Shown piece after piece: positions 39,865-49,108 of a stretch of DNA of 64,000 bases; position 1 is the first letter of the stretch; every line of letters starts with the position of its first letter. This DNA is from Amycolatopsis sp. NBRC 101858 (GTDB lineage: Bacteria > Actinomycetota > Actinomycetes > Mycobacteriales > Pseudonocardiaceae), in the NCBI RefSeq assembly GCF_030269325.1, contig NZ_BSTD01000007.1, positions 1 to 64,000 on the forward strand, written 5' to 3'. Position numbers and translations under genes: made by a program. Under the pieces are notes generated by a model. That model was not told the DNA's origin, searched no databases, and saw only the letters and a program-made list of their open reading frames with translations.

Positions 39865-42102
39865 ATGGCGGTGGTCTCTCCGGCGCCACGGCGAGCCGAG
39901 CTCGCCGTCGGCGGCATGACCTGCGCAGCCTGCGCGGCGCGGGTCGAACGGAAGCTGAACAAGCTCGACGGCGTCACCGCGAGTGTCGACTACGCCACCG
40001 AACGCGCCGTCGTGCACACTGCGGTACCGGACGAGGTTCTCGTGGACGCGGTCGCGCGTGCCGGCTACCGGGCCGCGGTCCTGACCCGGCGGCGACCGGA
40101 CGGGCCGGCCGGCGAGGACCGCCGGCTCTGGCGGCGGCTCATGACCGCCCTGCTGCTGGGCGTTCCCGCCGCGGATCTGTCGTTCACCCTCGCGCTGGTG
40201 CCGTCGTTGCGCTTTCCCGGCTGGCAGGGGGCGGTCCTGGCCTTGGGACTGCCGGTGGTGACCTGGTGCGCGTGGCCGTTCCACGCCAAGGCCGCGGCCG
40301 CGCTGAAGCAGCGGACGACCTCGATGGACACCCTGGTGTCGACCGGGATCGCCGCCGCGACCCTCTGGTCCGCCCACGCCATGACCCGGGGCACGACGGT
40401 GGCGGACGGTGGCTGGGGGCTGCTGCTGCGGCCGGCCGGCTCGCTGTACCTCGACGTCGCGGTCGGCGTGACCATCTTCGTGCTCGCCGGACGGCTCTAC
40501 GAGGCGAAAGCCAAGCGTGCCGCGGGGGACGCCATGCGCGCACTGGGCGCGCTGGGCGCCAAAGACGTCACCCTGGTCGACGCCGACGGCCGGGAACGGC
40601 CGGTTCCCGCGGCGGACCTGCGAGCAGGCGATCACTTCGTCGTCCGGCCCGGCGAAGCGGTCGCGACCGACGGAGTCGTCGTGTCCGGCTCGTGCGCGGT
40701 GGACGGCAGCGCGATGACCGGTGAGTCCGTGCCCCGCGAAGTGGCCGCCGGAGATCCGGTGCTCGGCGCGACGGTCGCCGTCGGCGGGCGGATCGTCGTC
40801 CGCGCCACCGCGGTGGGCCGCGACACCCGGCTGGGCCGGCTCACCCGGCTCGTCGAGGACGCCCTGTTCGAGAAGGCACGGGTACAACGGATCGCTGATC
40901 GGATCTCCGCGGTGTTCGTGCCGGTGGTCCTCGCCTTGGCGATCGGCACGTTCGCGGTCTGGTTCGCCGTCGCCGGCGCGGCCGAGCCCGCCTTCGGCGC
41001 CGGACTGGCGGTGCTGATCATCGCCTGCCCGTGTGCCCTCGGGCTGGCCACGCCCACCGCGATGCTCGTCGCGTCCGGGCGCGGGGCCCAGCTCGGCGTC
41101 TTCCTGAAGGGGCACCCGGCGATCGAAGCGGCCCGCACGGTCGACACCGTGGTGCTGGACAAGACCGGGACCGTGACGACCGGCCGCATCGCCGTGACCG
41201 GAATCCACCCCGCCGGCGTCGACGCCGAAGACGTGCTGCGCCTCGCGGCCGCCGTAGAGCAGGCTTCCGAACACCTCATCGCCAAGGCCATCGTCACCGA
41301 GGCGGACCGGGTGATCGGTGCCGTCCCGATGGTGACGGGCTTCCGCGCGCAGGCCGGGCTGGGCGCGCGCGGCGAGGTCGAGGGCCACGACGTCGTGGTC
41401 GGCTCACTGCGGCTGCTCGCCGATACGGCCGTCGCGGTCCCACCGGCCGTGCACACCGCGGCGGCTCGCTGCGAACGAGCGGGATCGGGGGTCGTGGCGG
41501 TGGCCCGCGACGGTGTGGCGATCGGCGTCCTGGCCATCGCCGACACGCTCCGACCCGGCGCGGCCACGGCCGTGGCCGAGCTGCACACCCTGGGCCTGCG
41601 GACGATCCTGCTGACCGGGGACCGCGAGCCGACCGCCCGTGCGATCGCCGCCGAGCTCGAGATCGACGAGGTCGTCGCCGAGGTGCTCCCGGACGAGAAG
41701 GCCGACGTGATCGAGCGCCTGCACCGCGAGGGCCGGACCGTCGCCATGGTAGGCGACGGGATCAACGATGCGCCCGCGCTGGCCCGCGCCGACCTGGGGC
41801 TCGCCCTGGTCACCGGAACCGACGTCGCCGCGAACGCCGCCGACGTCGTCCTCGTCGGCACCGACCTGACCGTCGTCGCCCAGGCGCTGAGGCTGGCCCG
41901 GGCGACGCTGCGCACTATCCACGGCAACCTGTGGTGGGCGTTCGGGTACAACGTCGCCGCCATTCCGGTCGCGGCCGCCGGGCTGCTGAACCCGGTGATC
42001 TCGGCCGCCGCGATGGCCGCGTCCTCGCTGTTCGTCGTCTCGAACAGCCTCCGCCTGCGGTCGTTCGACACCGCGCGGACTCAGACCACCGACACCCAGT
42101 AG
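39865..42102 (+). CDS. Copper-type heavy metal P1B-ATPase
   Basis: 745 residues. N-terminal metal-binding domain with GGMTCAACAARV (Cys20, Cys23). P1B core: CPC in TM6 (Cys388-Pro-Cys390), phosphorylated Asp432 in DKTGT, TGES actuator loop, GDGINDAP hinge, and TM7/TM8 GYNVAAIP and MAASSLFV, which together indicate Cu(I). The nucleotide-domain SEHP motif reads SEHLIAKAIV: Pro is replaced by Leu471 while His470 remains. It exports or delivers copper across the membrane. Overlaps the converging VKOR gene by 22 nt. A MarR-type operator lies upstream. Confidence 0.94.
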   Translation: MAVVSPAPRRAELAVGGMTCAACAARVERKLNKLDGVTASVDYATERAVVHTAVPDEVLVDAVARAGYRAAVLTRRRPDGPAGEDRRLWRRLMTALLLGVPAADLSFTLALVPSLRFPGWQGAVLALGLPVVTWCAWPFHAKAAAALKQRTTSMDTLVSTGIAAATLWSAHAMTRGTTVADGGWGLLLRPAGSLYLDVAVGVTIFVLAGRLYEAKAKRAAGDAMRALGALGAKDVTLVDADGRERPVPAADLRAGDHFVVRPGEAVATDGVVVSGSCAVDGSAMTGESVPREVAAGDPVLGATVAVGGRIVVRATAVGRDTRLGRLTRLVEDALFEKARVQRIADRISAVFVPVVLALAIGTFAVWFAVAGAAEPAFGAGLAVLIIACPCALGLATPTAMLVASGRGAQLGVFLKGHPAIEAARTVDTVVLDKTGTVTTGRIAVTGIHPAGVDAEDVLRLAAAVEQASEHLIAKAIVTEADRVIGAVPMVTGFRAQAGLGARGEVEGHDVVVGSLRLLADTAVAVPPAVHTAAARCERAGSGVVAVARDGVAIGVLAIADTLRPGAATAVAELHTLGLRTILLTGDREPTARAIAAELEIDEVVAEVLPDEKADVIERLHREGRTVAMVGDGINDAPALARADLGLALVTGTDVAANAADVVLVGTDLTVVAQALRLARATLRTIHGNLWWAFGYNVAAIPVAAAGLLNPVISAAAMAASSLFVVSNSLRLRSFDTARTQTTDTQ

Positions 42103-42653
42103 TCCCAGAAGGCCTGCACGATCAGCCCGGCGATGACCACGTACCACAGCGCCAGCAGTCCGGTGTGGACGCGGCGCAGGCCGGCGCCGAGCCGGGTGCC
42201 GGCGAGGTTGTGCAGCGTGGTGTACCAGAAGATCGCGATGGTCACGACCCACACGACCATGCAGTACGGGCACAGGGCGTGGATCCGGTACAGGCTCTGG
42301 AACACCAGCCAGTGCACGAACACCACGCCGAACGTGACCCCGAGCTGCAGCCCGGACCACACCCAGCGCGGCGGCCGGTACCCGGTCAGCAGGGCGACGC
42401 CCGCCGTCACGACAACGGCGAACGCCGCGATGCCGATGAGCGGGTTCGGGAATCCGAAGGCAGCAGCCTGGGGGCTGTCCATCACCGAGCCGCAGGACAC
42501 CACCGGGTTGAGCGAGCAGCTCGGGACGTAGTCCGGATTGCGGAGCTTCTCGATCTTCTCGATGGTCAGGGTGATCGCGGCGACCAGGCCGAGCGCTCCA
42601 CCGATGATGTAGAGCCAGGCCAGGCCGCGGTGGGAGCGGACTGCGGCGGTCAC
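42081..42653 (-). CDS. Vitamin K epoxide reductase (VKOR) family protein
   Basis: 190 residues, five membrane segments. Active-site CPYC (Cys128-Cys131) and the shuttle pair Cys46/Cys54 (PSCSLNPVVSCGSVM) are all present. Bacterial VKOR replaces DsbB: it re-oxidises a periplasmic DsbA-like partner using quinone. Its start overlaps the stop of the thioredoxin-fold gene upstream (GTGA), so the two make a complete disulfide-forming pathway. Confidence 0.95.
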   Translation of the reverse strand: MTAAVRSHRGLAWLYIIGGALGLVAAITLTIEKIEKLRNPDYVPSCSLNPVVSCGSVMDSPQAAAFGFPNPLIGIAAFAVVVTAGVALLTGYRPPRWVWSGLQLGVTFGVVFVHWLVFQSLYRIHALCPYCMVVWVVTIAIFWYTTLHNLAGTRLGAGLRRVHTGLLALWYVVIAGLIVQAFWDYWVSVV

Positions 42654-43390
42654 AGCTCGAGGTCTTTGTCGAGCAGGGTGCGCAGCTCCTGGCTGATCAT
42701 CGGGTACGTGTTACCGGTCGGCCGGAACTGGGTCCCGTTGACGAACAGGGTCGGGGTGCCGGTGACCCCGGCCTGCTGCCCGTCGGCCTTGCCCTGGTCG
42801 ATCCGTTGCTGGACCGCCGGCGAGGCCATGTCTCGGTGGAAGCGGTCGAGGTCGAGGCCGAGGTCCTTCGCGTACGCGTCGAAGCGATCCTGTGCGCGCT
42901 TCTCGTCGCTGCTGACGTTCTGACCGTCCGGCTGGAGGGCCCACGTTCGGTAGTCGCCGTAGAGCTTGTCGTACATCTCGCGGTACTTCCCCTGCAGCGC
43001 GGCGGCCTCGGCCGCGCGCGCCGCGGGCACGGCGAGCGGGTGCATCGGCAGCGGGAAGTTCCTGGTCACCAGCGTGATCCGGCCGGAGTCGTCGTTCGCG
43101 AGCTTGCCGGTGACGTTCTGGTAGTAGGCCTCGCACACCGGGCATTGGTAGTCGATGAACTCGACCACGGTGACCTTCCCGTTCTTCGCCTCGGTCACCG
43201 TGTGACTGTCCGGGTGCCGCAGCACGTCCGCCGCCACGGTGTCCTCACCCGTCGCGGGTGAATCCTTGTGCTGGAAGATCAGCACTCCGCCGATCACCAG
43301 CACGGCGACCACCAGGACGGCGATCGTGGTCCACGCGTTGGCTGACAATCCCTTCTTCGCGGTCACCGGATTTCGCTTGCTCTTTGCCAT
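42650..43390 (-). CDS. DsbA-like thiol:disulfide oxidoreductase
   Basis: 246 residues. One N-terminal membrane anchor (WTTIAVLVVAVLVIGGVLIF, about 20-39). Thioredoxin fold with VVEFIDYQCPVCEAYY (Cys83-Pro-Val-Cys86), a helical insert, and the cis-Pro loop VTGTPTLFVNG. Thioredoxin_4/DsbA group, working outside the membrane to introduce disulfides; VKOR encoded next re-oxidises it. It lies 28 nt after the ClC gene, so all three share the promoter near 45.19 kb. Confidence 0.94.
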   Translation of the reverse strand: MAKSKRNPVTAKKGLSANAWTTIAVLVVAVLVIGGVLIFQHKDSPATGEDTVAADVLRHPDSHTVTEAKNGKVTVVEFIDYQCPVCEAYYQNVTGKLANDDSGRITLVTRNFPLPMHPLAVPAARAAEAAALQGKYREMYDKLYGDYRTWALQPDGQNVSSDEKRAQDRFDAYAKDLGLDLDRFHRDMASPAVQQRIDQGKADGQQAGVTGTPTLFVNGTQFRPTGNTYPMISQELRTLLDKDLEL

Positions 43391-43418
43391 CGCTCCTCAG
43401 GTTCCTTCCGTGGTTCGG

Positions 43419-45158
43419 TCACTGCCGGGCGAGCGCGGAGAGCACCGCTTGGTGGGTGAGCCATCCGGTCAGCTGGTGGTCGCCGTCAAGGACGGGCAGA
43501 CCGGTGCCGGGTGCGTTCGTCAAGGCGGTCAGGGCGTCGGCGAGCGACGTCTCGCAGGTCACCAGGGGCGGCAGCTCGGCCAGGTCTCCCACAGTGCCGT
43601 CGTGGTCGTCGCCCAGTGCCTCGGCCACGGCCTGCGCCGTGACACAGCCCTGGTAGCGCCCTTGTTCGTCGGTCACGGGCAAGATGCCGTGCCCGGACAC
43701 CGCCAAGGCGTGCGCAGCCCGCTCGAGCGACGTGCCGGAAGGAAGCGGTTCGGGCAGGGGCTCGGCGACGCCTTCGACCATGGTGGCGGCCAGCCTGCGT
43801 TCCTGGGGATGCCGGTCGAGGTCGACCCCGCGGCGGCGCAGCTTCAGCGTGTAGATCGTGTCATGGGAAAGCGCCCGGCTGGTGGCCGTGGCGATCACGA
43901 TCGCGGTGAGCATCGGCAGGATGATCGTGTACTGGCCGGTCAGCTCGAACAGCACGATCACCGCGGTGATCGGCGCCCGCGCCGCTCCCGCGAACGCGGC
44001 CCCCATCCCGATCAGCCCGTAGACGCCGGGCGAGGCGGTCAGCGACGGCAGCCACGCGTGCACCACGATCCCGAACGCCGTGCCGCCCATCGCCCCGATG
44101 AACAGCGACGGCGCGAACACCCCGCCCGAACCGCCGATCCCGATCGTCAGGCTCGTCGCGACGATCTTGCCCACCAGCAACAGCAGCAGGAACCCGATCA
44201 GATACTTGCCTTCGACCGCGTTCTGCAGCACCGGGTAGCCGACGCCATACATCTGCGGCAGCAACAGCAGCAACCCGCCGAGAAACACTCCGCCGACGGC
44301 CGGCCGCAGCCACTCCGGCCCGCGCCATACCCAGTCGCAGAAGTCCTCGATCCAGTACAGGACCCGGGTGAACAGCACCCCGCACGCACCCACGACGACC
44401 CCGAGCACGACGAACAGCAGGTATTCCACCGGGTTGCGCAGGGTGAACGGGGGCAGGTCGAGGAACGGGGTGTTCCCGAACGCCGCGCGGCCGACGACGC
44501 TCGCGGTCACGCTGGCCAGCACCACCGCGCCGAACGACTCGGCGGCGAAGTCGCGCAGGATCAGCTCCATCGCGAAGAACGGGCCGGCCAGTGGCGCGTT
44601 GAACGTCGCCGCGATCCCGCCCGCCGCGCCGCACGCGACAAGCACCCTCAGCCGGGATTCGGGCAAGCGCGTGACCCGGCCCAGAGTGGATCCGAGCGCG
44701 GACCCGATCTGCACGATCGGGCCTTCCCGCCCGACCGAGCCACCGGAGCCGATGGTCAACGCCGAGGCCAGCGCCTTGACCGCACTGACCTGCGCGGGGA
44801 TCCGGCCGCCGCGTTCGGCGACCGCGTACATGACCTCGGGCACGCCGTGGCCGCGGGCTTCCGGCGCGAACTTGTACACCAGCGGCCCGTAGACCAGCCC
44901 GGCCACCACCGGTGCGAGCAGCAGGAACCACGGTCCCAGCTCGGGAAACCACGGGTGCGCGGCGCGGCCGGCGTCGGCGTAGTCGGCCTGCCCGGAGACC
45001 AGGTGGGTGAACGTCGTGATCAGCCACCGGAACACGATCGCGCCCAGGCCCGCGCCGGCGCCGATGAGCACGGCGAGACCGACCAGGCCGGACCGGCTCT
45101 CCCGCAGCCACCTCCCGACCGGCTGCCGGACCGGAACCGGGACCCGCCTGACCGACAT
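43419..45158 (-). CDS. ClC-type chloride channel/transporter with CBS domains
   Basis: 579 residues from ATG 45158. ClC signatures: GSGGSVGREGPIVQIGSALG (selectivity and gating Glu), GGSGGVFAPSLFIGAMGG, GMGAAFAGAARAPITAVIVLFELTG. Two C-terminal CBS motifs (HALAVSGHGILPVTDEQGRY and DALTALTNAPGTGLPVLD). It moves chloride, possibly in exchange for protons. Upstream start 45194 is rejected since it would overlap the operator. Heads an operon with the DsbA/VKOR genes. Confidence 0.93.
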   Translation of the reverse strand: MSVRRVPVPVRQPVGRWLRESRSGLVGLAVLIGAGAGLGAIVFRWLITTFTHLVSGQADYADAGRAAHPWFPELGPWFLLLAPVVAGLVYGPLVYKFAPEARGHGVPEVMYAVAERGGRIPAQVSAVKALASALTIGSGGSVGREGPIVQIGSALGSTLGRVTRLPESRLRVLVACGAAGGIAATFNAPLAGPFFAMELILRDFAAESFGAVVLASVTASVVGRAAFGNTPFLDLPPFTLRNPVEYLLFVVLGVVVGACGVLFTRVLYWIEDFCDWVWRGPEWLRPAVGGVFLGGLLLLLPQMYGVGYPVLQNAVEGKYLIGFLLLLLVGKIVATSLTIGIGGSGGVFAPSLFIGAMGGTAFGIVVHAWLPSLTASPGVYGLIGMGAAFAGAARAPITAVIVLFELTGQYTIILPMLTAIVIATATSRALSHDTIYTLKLRRRGVDLDRHPQERRLAATMVEGVAEPLPEPLPSGTSLERAAHALAVSGHGILPVTDEQGRYQGCVTAQAVAEALGDDHDGTVGDLAELPPLVTCETSLADALTALTNAPGTGLPVLDGDHQLTGWLTHQAVLSALARQ

Positions 45159-45177
45159 GCTGTTACCTGAAGACACT

Positions 45178-45207
45178 ATTGCATTATGCAACACTTGGTT
45201 CGGTCAC
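45178..45207 (-). promoter_or_regulatory. Promoter with MarR-type operator (site C)
   Basis: Perfect palindrome TTGCA-TTA-TGCAA (45179-45191) within CACTATTGC...GCAACAC. On the minus strand GTGACC (45207-45202) and TGCAAT (45183-45178) with 18-nt spacing form a plausible promoter for the ClC operon that the operator would cover. Confidence 0.6.
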
Positions 45208-45632
45208 GCGGCGGGGTCCCCCACCTGCACCTTCACCCGCTGCCGATAGGTCAGCGCCGCACTGAGCCCGCTCAGCACCAAGAGCAGCACGCCCACGACG
45301 AGATCGGTGACGATCACGCGGGCCAGCTCGTACCCCAGCACGAACGGCGCGACGACGAGCACCAGTCCCAGCACCGCGTTGACGACACTGAACACCGGGA
45401 AGTCCCGGGGTACCACCGTCCGGACCAGCGCCAGCACGCCGACCACCAGCGCCACCAGGACGTCGATGCCGTCGGCGAGCCCGCCCCGCACCTCACTGAA
45501 ATGCAGCACGTAAGGCGCGAACCCCAGCCACAGCGCGGCCACGAAGGCCAGCGAACTGGGCAGGCTCGGCGTCAGCGCGCCTTCGGTACCCGGACCGATC
45601 CAGAAGTGCCGCTCGACACCACGGGTGACCAT
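45204..45632 (-). CDS. SPW-repeat membrane protein
   Basis: 142 residues from ATG 45632, preceded by GGAGGGATC. Four membrane segments arranged as two repeats: LAFVAALWLGFAPYVLHFSE, GIDVLVALVVGVLALVRTVV, FSVVNAVLGLVLVVAPFVLGY, VIVTDLVVGVLLLVLSGLSAAL. This is the SPW-repeat family, widespread in actinobacteria and without known function. A perfect ATTGC palindrome lies 26 nt upstream. A second family member is at 56.8 kb in a stress operon. Confidence 0.83.
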   Translation of the reverse strand: MVTRGVERHFWIGPGTEGALTPSLPSSLAFVAALWLGFAPYVLHFSEVRGGLADGIDVLVALVVGVLALVRTVVPRDFPVFSVVNAVLGLVLVVAPFVLGYELARVIVTDLVVGVLLLVLSGLSAALTYRQRVKVQVGDPAA

Positions 45633-45657
45633 GATCCCTCCGGTGTTCCTCGTCGGT

Positions 45658-45678
45658 ACTATTGCATACGGCAATAGT
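45658..45678. promoter_or_regulatory. MarR-type operator (site D), best palindrome
   Basis: ACTATTGC-ATACG-GCAATAGT: perfect 8-bp arms, upstream of the SPW-repeat gene. Region 45633-45906 shows no gene. Confidence 0.6.
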
Positions 45679-45906
45679 TTACGCCTCTGACGAAGAACTG
45701 GCGCGGCGGCGAGGCACGACTCTGTGCCCCGCCGCCACGTCACGACGCCGCTTCCGCCCGGGCCGGAGCGTTTCGGCACCCTCGGGTCCGCGCCCCCAAA
45801 CCCATGACGCGTTCCTCGCTCACGACGGCCGCTCCGGACCCGCCGGCGCCGGAGTCCACTGTCCCGTGAATCGCTCCCGGTGGACCTGACGTTTTCCTTG
45901 CGATCC

Positions 45907-47199
45907 TCAGCCGAGCACGAAGTAGCGCAGCCACAGGTAGGGCGCGGCGATCAGCACGGTCAGCAGCGTGACCTGAGCGCCCTTGCGGGTGAATTCCCAG
46001 AACGAGATCGGACTCCCCGACCGCGCCGCGATCCCCAGCATGACGACGTTGGCGCTGGCTCCGATGGCGGTCATGTTGCCGCCGAAGTCGGCGCCGAGGG
46101 CCAGCGACCACCACAGCGCCTCCGAGTGCGCCGGGTCCGGGATGTCCTGGGTGAGTGCGAGGACGAGCGGACTCATGGTCGCCACGTACGGGATGTTGTC
46201 GATCACTCCGGACAGCACCGTGGAGACCACCAGGATCAGCATCACCGCGAAGAGCGCGTTGCCGCCCGTGGCATCGGCTGCCAGCTTGGCGAGGTTGCCG
46301 ATGACTCCCGTCTTGACCAGCGCGCCGATCATCACGAACAGGCCGGCGAAGAACAGGAGGGTCTCCCACTCCACCCCGGCCAGGAACTGCTCGGGACTCG
46401 CCCGGGAGATGAGCACCAGCACGCCGGCACCCAGCAGGGCCACGACCGACGGCTCGATGTGGAACAGCGAGTGCCCCACGAACCCCACGAAGACCGCGAG
46501 GAGCACCGCGCCGCATTTGACGAGCAGCCGGTGGTCACGAATCGCCTCGCGCTCGTTGAGCCGCATCACGTCCGCGACCCGCGCCGGATCGACCGAGAAC
46601 GAGCCTCGGAACACCCAGCGCAGGGCGAACGCGAACGCGACCAGTTCGATGGCGACGATCGGGGCCATGTTGACCAGGAAGTCGTTGAACGTCAGGCCCG
46701 CGCGGCTGCCGATGATGATGTTGGGAGGATCACCGATCAGGGTCGCGGCGCCGCCGATGTTCGACGCCAGCACCTCCGCGATGAGGAACGGCGTGGGCTT
46801 GATGTCGAGCCGGTCGCAGACCAGCAGGGTCACCGGGGCGATCAGCAGGACCGTCGTGACGTTGTCCAGGAACGCCGAGGCCACCGCCGTGATCAGGGAC
46901 AACAGGAGCATCACGCGCAGGGGTGACCCCTTGGCCCGTTTCGCCGCCCAGATGGCGATGTATTCGAACACGCCGGTCTTGCGCAGCACACCGACGATGA
47001 TCATCATGCCGAGCAGCAGGAAGATGACGTCCCAGTCGACGCCGGTGTCGTGGGAGTAGAACGCGTCCTCGGCGCCGGTCACGCCGAGGGCCAGTACTAC
47101 CCCGGCCCCGGCCAGCGCGGCGACCATCTTGGGGATCTTCTCGGTCGCGATGAAGATGTAGGCGACGACGAAGACGACGATGGCGACGACGGTGCTCAT
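45907..47199 (-). CDS. ArsB/NhaD-type ion permease
   Basis: 430 residues, about eleven membrane segments. Signatures: FLDNVTTVLLIAPVTLLV, NIGGAATLIGDPPNIIIG, and in the second half GVIDNIPYVATMSP and GADFGGNMTAIGASANVV. These duplicated loops define the ArsB/NhaD/P-protein branch of the ion transporter superfamily. Substrate could be Na+/H+ exchange or an oxyanion; no ArsR or ArsC-like gene is near, and the upstream antiporter favours ion homeostasis. Last gene of a three-gene minus operon, 16 nt after the CBS gene. Confidence 0.9.
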   Translation of the reverse strand: MSTVVAIVVFVVAYIFIATEKIPKMVAALAGAGVVLALGVTGAEDAFYSHDTGVDWDVIFLLLGMMIIVGVLRKTGVFEYIAIWAAKRAKGSPLRVMLLLSLITAVASAFLDNVTTVLLIAPVTLLVCDRLDIKPTPFLIAEVLASNIGGAATLIGDPPNIIIGSRAGLTFNDFLVNMAPIVAIELVAFAFALRWVFRGSFSVDPARVADVMRLNEREAIRDHRLLVKCGAVLLAVFVGFVGHSLFHIEPSVVALLGAGVLVLISRASPEQFLAGVEWETLLFFAGLFVMIGALVKTGVIGNLAKLAADATGGNALFAVMLILVVSTVLSGVIDNIPYVATMSPLVLALTQDIPDPAHSEALWWSLALGADFGGNMTAIGASANVVMLGIAARSGSPISFWEFTRKGAQVTLLTVLIAAPYLWLRYFVLG

Positions 47200-47215
47200 C
47201 GCGCCGCCGCCTCGG

Positions 47216-47662
47216 TCAGCGGGCGGTGAGCGCCAGCTCCAGCAGCCGGGATGCCGAGATCACGCCGAGCAGCCGCTTGTCCTCCATGACGGCGACGAGC
47301 GGGCAGCGCAGGCGGGCCATGATCGCCGCGACCTCCACGATCGTGTCGTCGGCCTGCACCCGCGGCAGCTCCGCCGGCTTCTCCGGCAGCAGCGACCGTA
47401 CTGTCTTGCCGCCCAGCTTGTCCGCGGCCCGATCGGCCATCGATTCGTCCAGTACTCCGGCCAGCGACGGGTCGTCCTGCACGTACTGCGGCACCAGGAA
47501 CTGCACGACCTGCGAGGCGGGCAGGATCGAACACGGGCACCCGGACGCGTCGGTCACGACGATGCCCGGCAGCCGCCGCTCGGCCAGCAGTTTCGCGGCC
47601 GCGAGCGCGTCCGAGTCGACGTCCACGACCGGGTACTCCTCGGCCATCTCCACAGCGTGCAT
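47216..47662 (-). CDS. CBS-domain protein
   Basis: 148 residues: a CBS pair. First CBS: VDSDALAAAKLLAERRLPGIVVTD; second: VQADDTIVEVAAIMARLRCPLVAVMED followed by KRLLGVISASRLLEL. CBS pairs bind adenine nucleotides and gate transporters or enzymes. Located between an antiporter and an ArsB/NhaD permease, it probably senses energy state for one of these carriers. ATG at the internal MAEEYP is an alternative start. Confidence 0.88.
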   Translation of the reverse strand: MHAVEMAEEYPVVDVDSDALAAAKLLAERRLPGIVVTDASGCPCSILPASQVVQFLVPQYVQDDPSLAGVLDESMADRAADKLGGKTVRSLLPEKPAELPRVQADDTIVEVAAIMARLRCPLVAVMEDKRLLGVISASRLLELALTAR

Positions 47663-47701
47663 CTGTCCAGCGTACGGCGGGCGGGCCGGTTTCGTGCGGC
47701 A

Positions 47702-48907
47702 CTATCCGGCGCTCCTTTCGGTTTCTTGACGGCCGGTCGGCAGGTTGTCCGGCGGCTCGAAGCTCAGCGCCTTGGCGACCGGGACGTCGGTCGAGGAGTG
47801 CAGGACGATCGACAGCGCGATCGTGACGGTGACCAGGTCGAACACCAGCTCGGCGTCGGGGATGCCCGACTGCAGGGCCAGCAGCCCGTAGACCACCGAG
47901 GCGAACCCCTTCGGCCCGAACCACGCGGCCGCCGCCCGCTCCCGGCCGGACATCTTCGTCCGCAGCAGCGACAGCAGCATCGCGGCCGGGCGGACCAGGA
48001 CGATCGCGAGCACGGCGAGCACCCAGCCGCCCACGCTCAGGTGGCCCAGCCGCTCCGGAGTGACCAGCGCCCCGAACACCAGCAGCGCGGCGAACTTGGT
48101 GATCTCCGACAGCAGGTCACCGAGCGGTTCGAAGTGCTCCGCCGCCAGCTTGTCCATCGTGGCCAGCGTCGACCCGGCGGCGAAGGCGGCCAGGTACGGG
48201 TTGGCGTGGGTCAGGTGGCACGCGGCGTAGAGCATCACGGCGATCGCGAGCGGGCCGAGCGCCTGCAGCCGCGGCTCGGCGGTCAGCACCTTGAGCCGCC
48301 ACGCCAGCGTGACCAGGGCCGGGATGGCGATGCCGAGGACCAGGCCGAGCACCAGCTCGATCCCGACCGTCCCGAGGTCGGAGTCGGCGTGCGCGGCGGT
48401 GGCCAGGAAGATCAGCACGAACGGCAGCGCGAGCCCGTCGTTGAGGCCCGACTCGACGTTGAGCAGCCGCCGCAACCGCAGCGGGACGTCGTCGCGGCCG
48501 ACGATCGCCGCCGCGAAGACCGGGTCGGTCGGCGAGAGGATCGCACCCAGCAGCAGGGCCGTCGGCCAGTCCAGGCCGACCAGGAAGTGGGCCGGGACCG
48601 CGATCCCGATCATGGTCAGCGGCATGCCGAGGCCCAGCGCCCGGCCGGAGAGCCGCCAGCCCTCCCGCAAGGCACGCACGTTGGCGCGCTGGCCGTCGGT
48701 GAACAACACCGTGAAGAGTGCGATGTCGGCCAGTGCCGTGACCAGCGGGTCGTGCGGCGCGATCTTCACCAAGCCGAAACCGCCTTGGCCGATCAGGGCG
48801 CCGGCGAGCAGGAAGAGCAACGCCGTCGAGAGCACCGTCCGCGCGGCGACGCCCGAAAGGGAGACGCTGATCAGCAGGACGACGCCGAACGCCAGTACGA
48901 GCGCCAT
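47702..48907 (-). CDS. Cation:proton antiporter (CPA1/NhaP type)
   Basis: 401 residues from ATG 48907. About twelve membrane segments. LGAILSPTDPVFAAAIVGRDDVP and LLNVESGLNDGLALPFVLIFL are the CPA1 signatures, with the Asp of the ND pair essential for ion exchange. AAAWFGPKGFASVVYGLLAL is the later conserved block. It exports Na+ or K+ against protons. The very long upstream frame overlaps the divergent permease gene and is not real. Probably co-transcribed with the CBS and ArsB/NhaD genes. Confidence 0.93.
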   Translation of the reverse strand: MALVLAFGVVLLISVSLSGVAARTVLSTALLFLLAGALIGQGGFGLVKIAPHDPLVTALADIALFTVLFTDGQRANVRALREGWRLSGRALGLGMPLTMIGIAVPAHFLVGLDWPTALLLGAILSPTDPVFAAAIVGRDDVPLRLRRLLNVESGLNDGLALPFVLIFLATAAHADSDLGTVGIELVLGLVLGIAIPALVTLAWRLKVLTAEPRLQALGPLAIAVMLYAACHLTHANPYLAAFAAGSTLATMDKLAAEHFEPLGDLLSEITKFAALLVFGALVTPERLGHLSVGGWVLAVLAIVLVRPAAMLLSLLRTKMSGRERAAAAWFGPKGFASVVYGLLALQSGIPDAELVFDLVTVTIALSIVLHSSTDVPVAKALSFEPPDNLPTGRQETERSAG

Positions 48908-49108
48908 GGAAATTCCGTCCTCGAGCCACGACCTCCACCCACGCCGGGCGAAGGGCCGACCAGACTTCCCGGCACTCCACGCGTAAAGATGCCGCAAAGA
49001 TCCGCGCGGGGCAAACCGGATCCGCTTATCGGGCCGCCAGGGTGGGCACGCCCACACCGTCGGGTTTCCGCAAGGATCCGGCAGCTCGGCTTGACACGGA
49101 GGAGCCGC

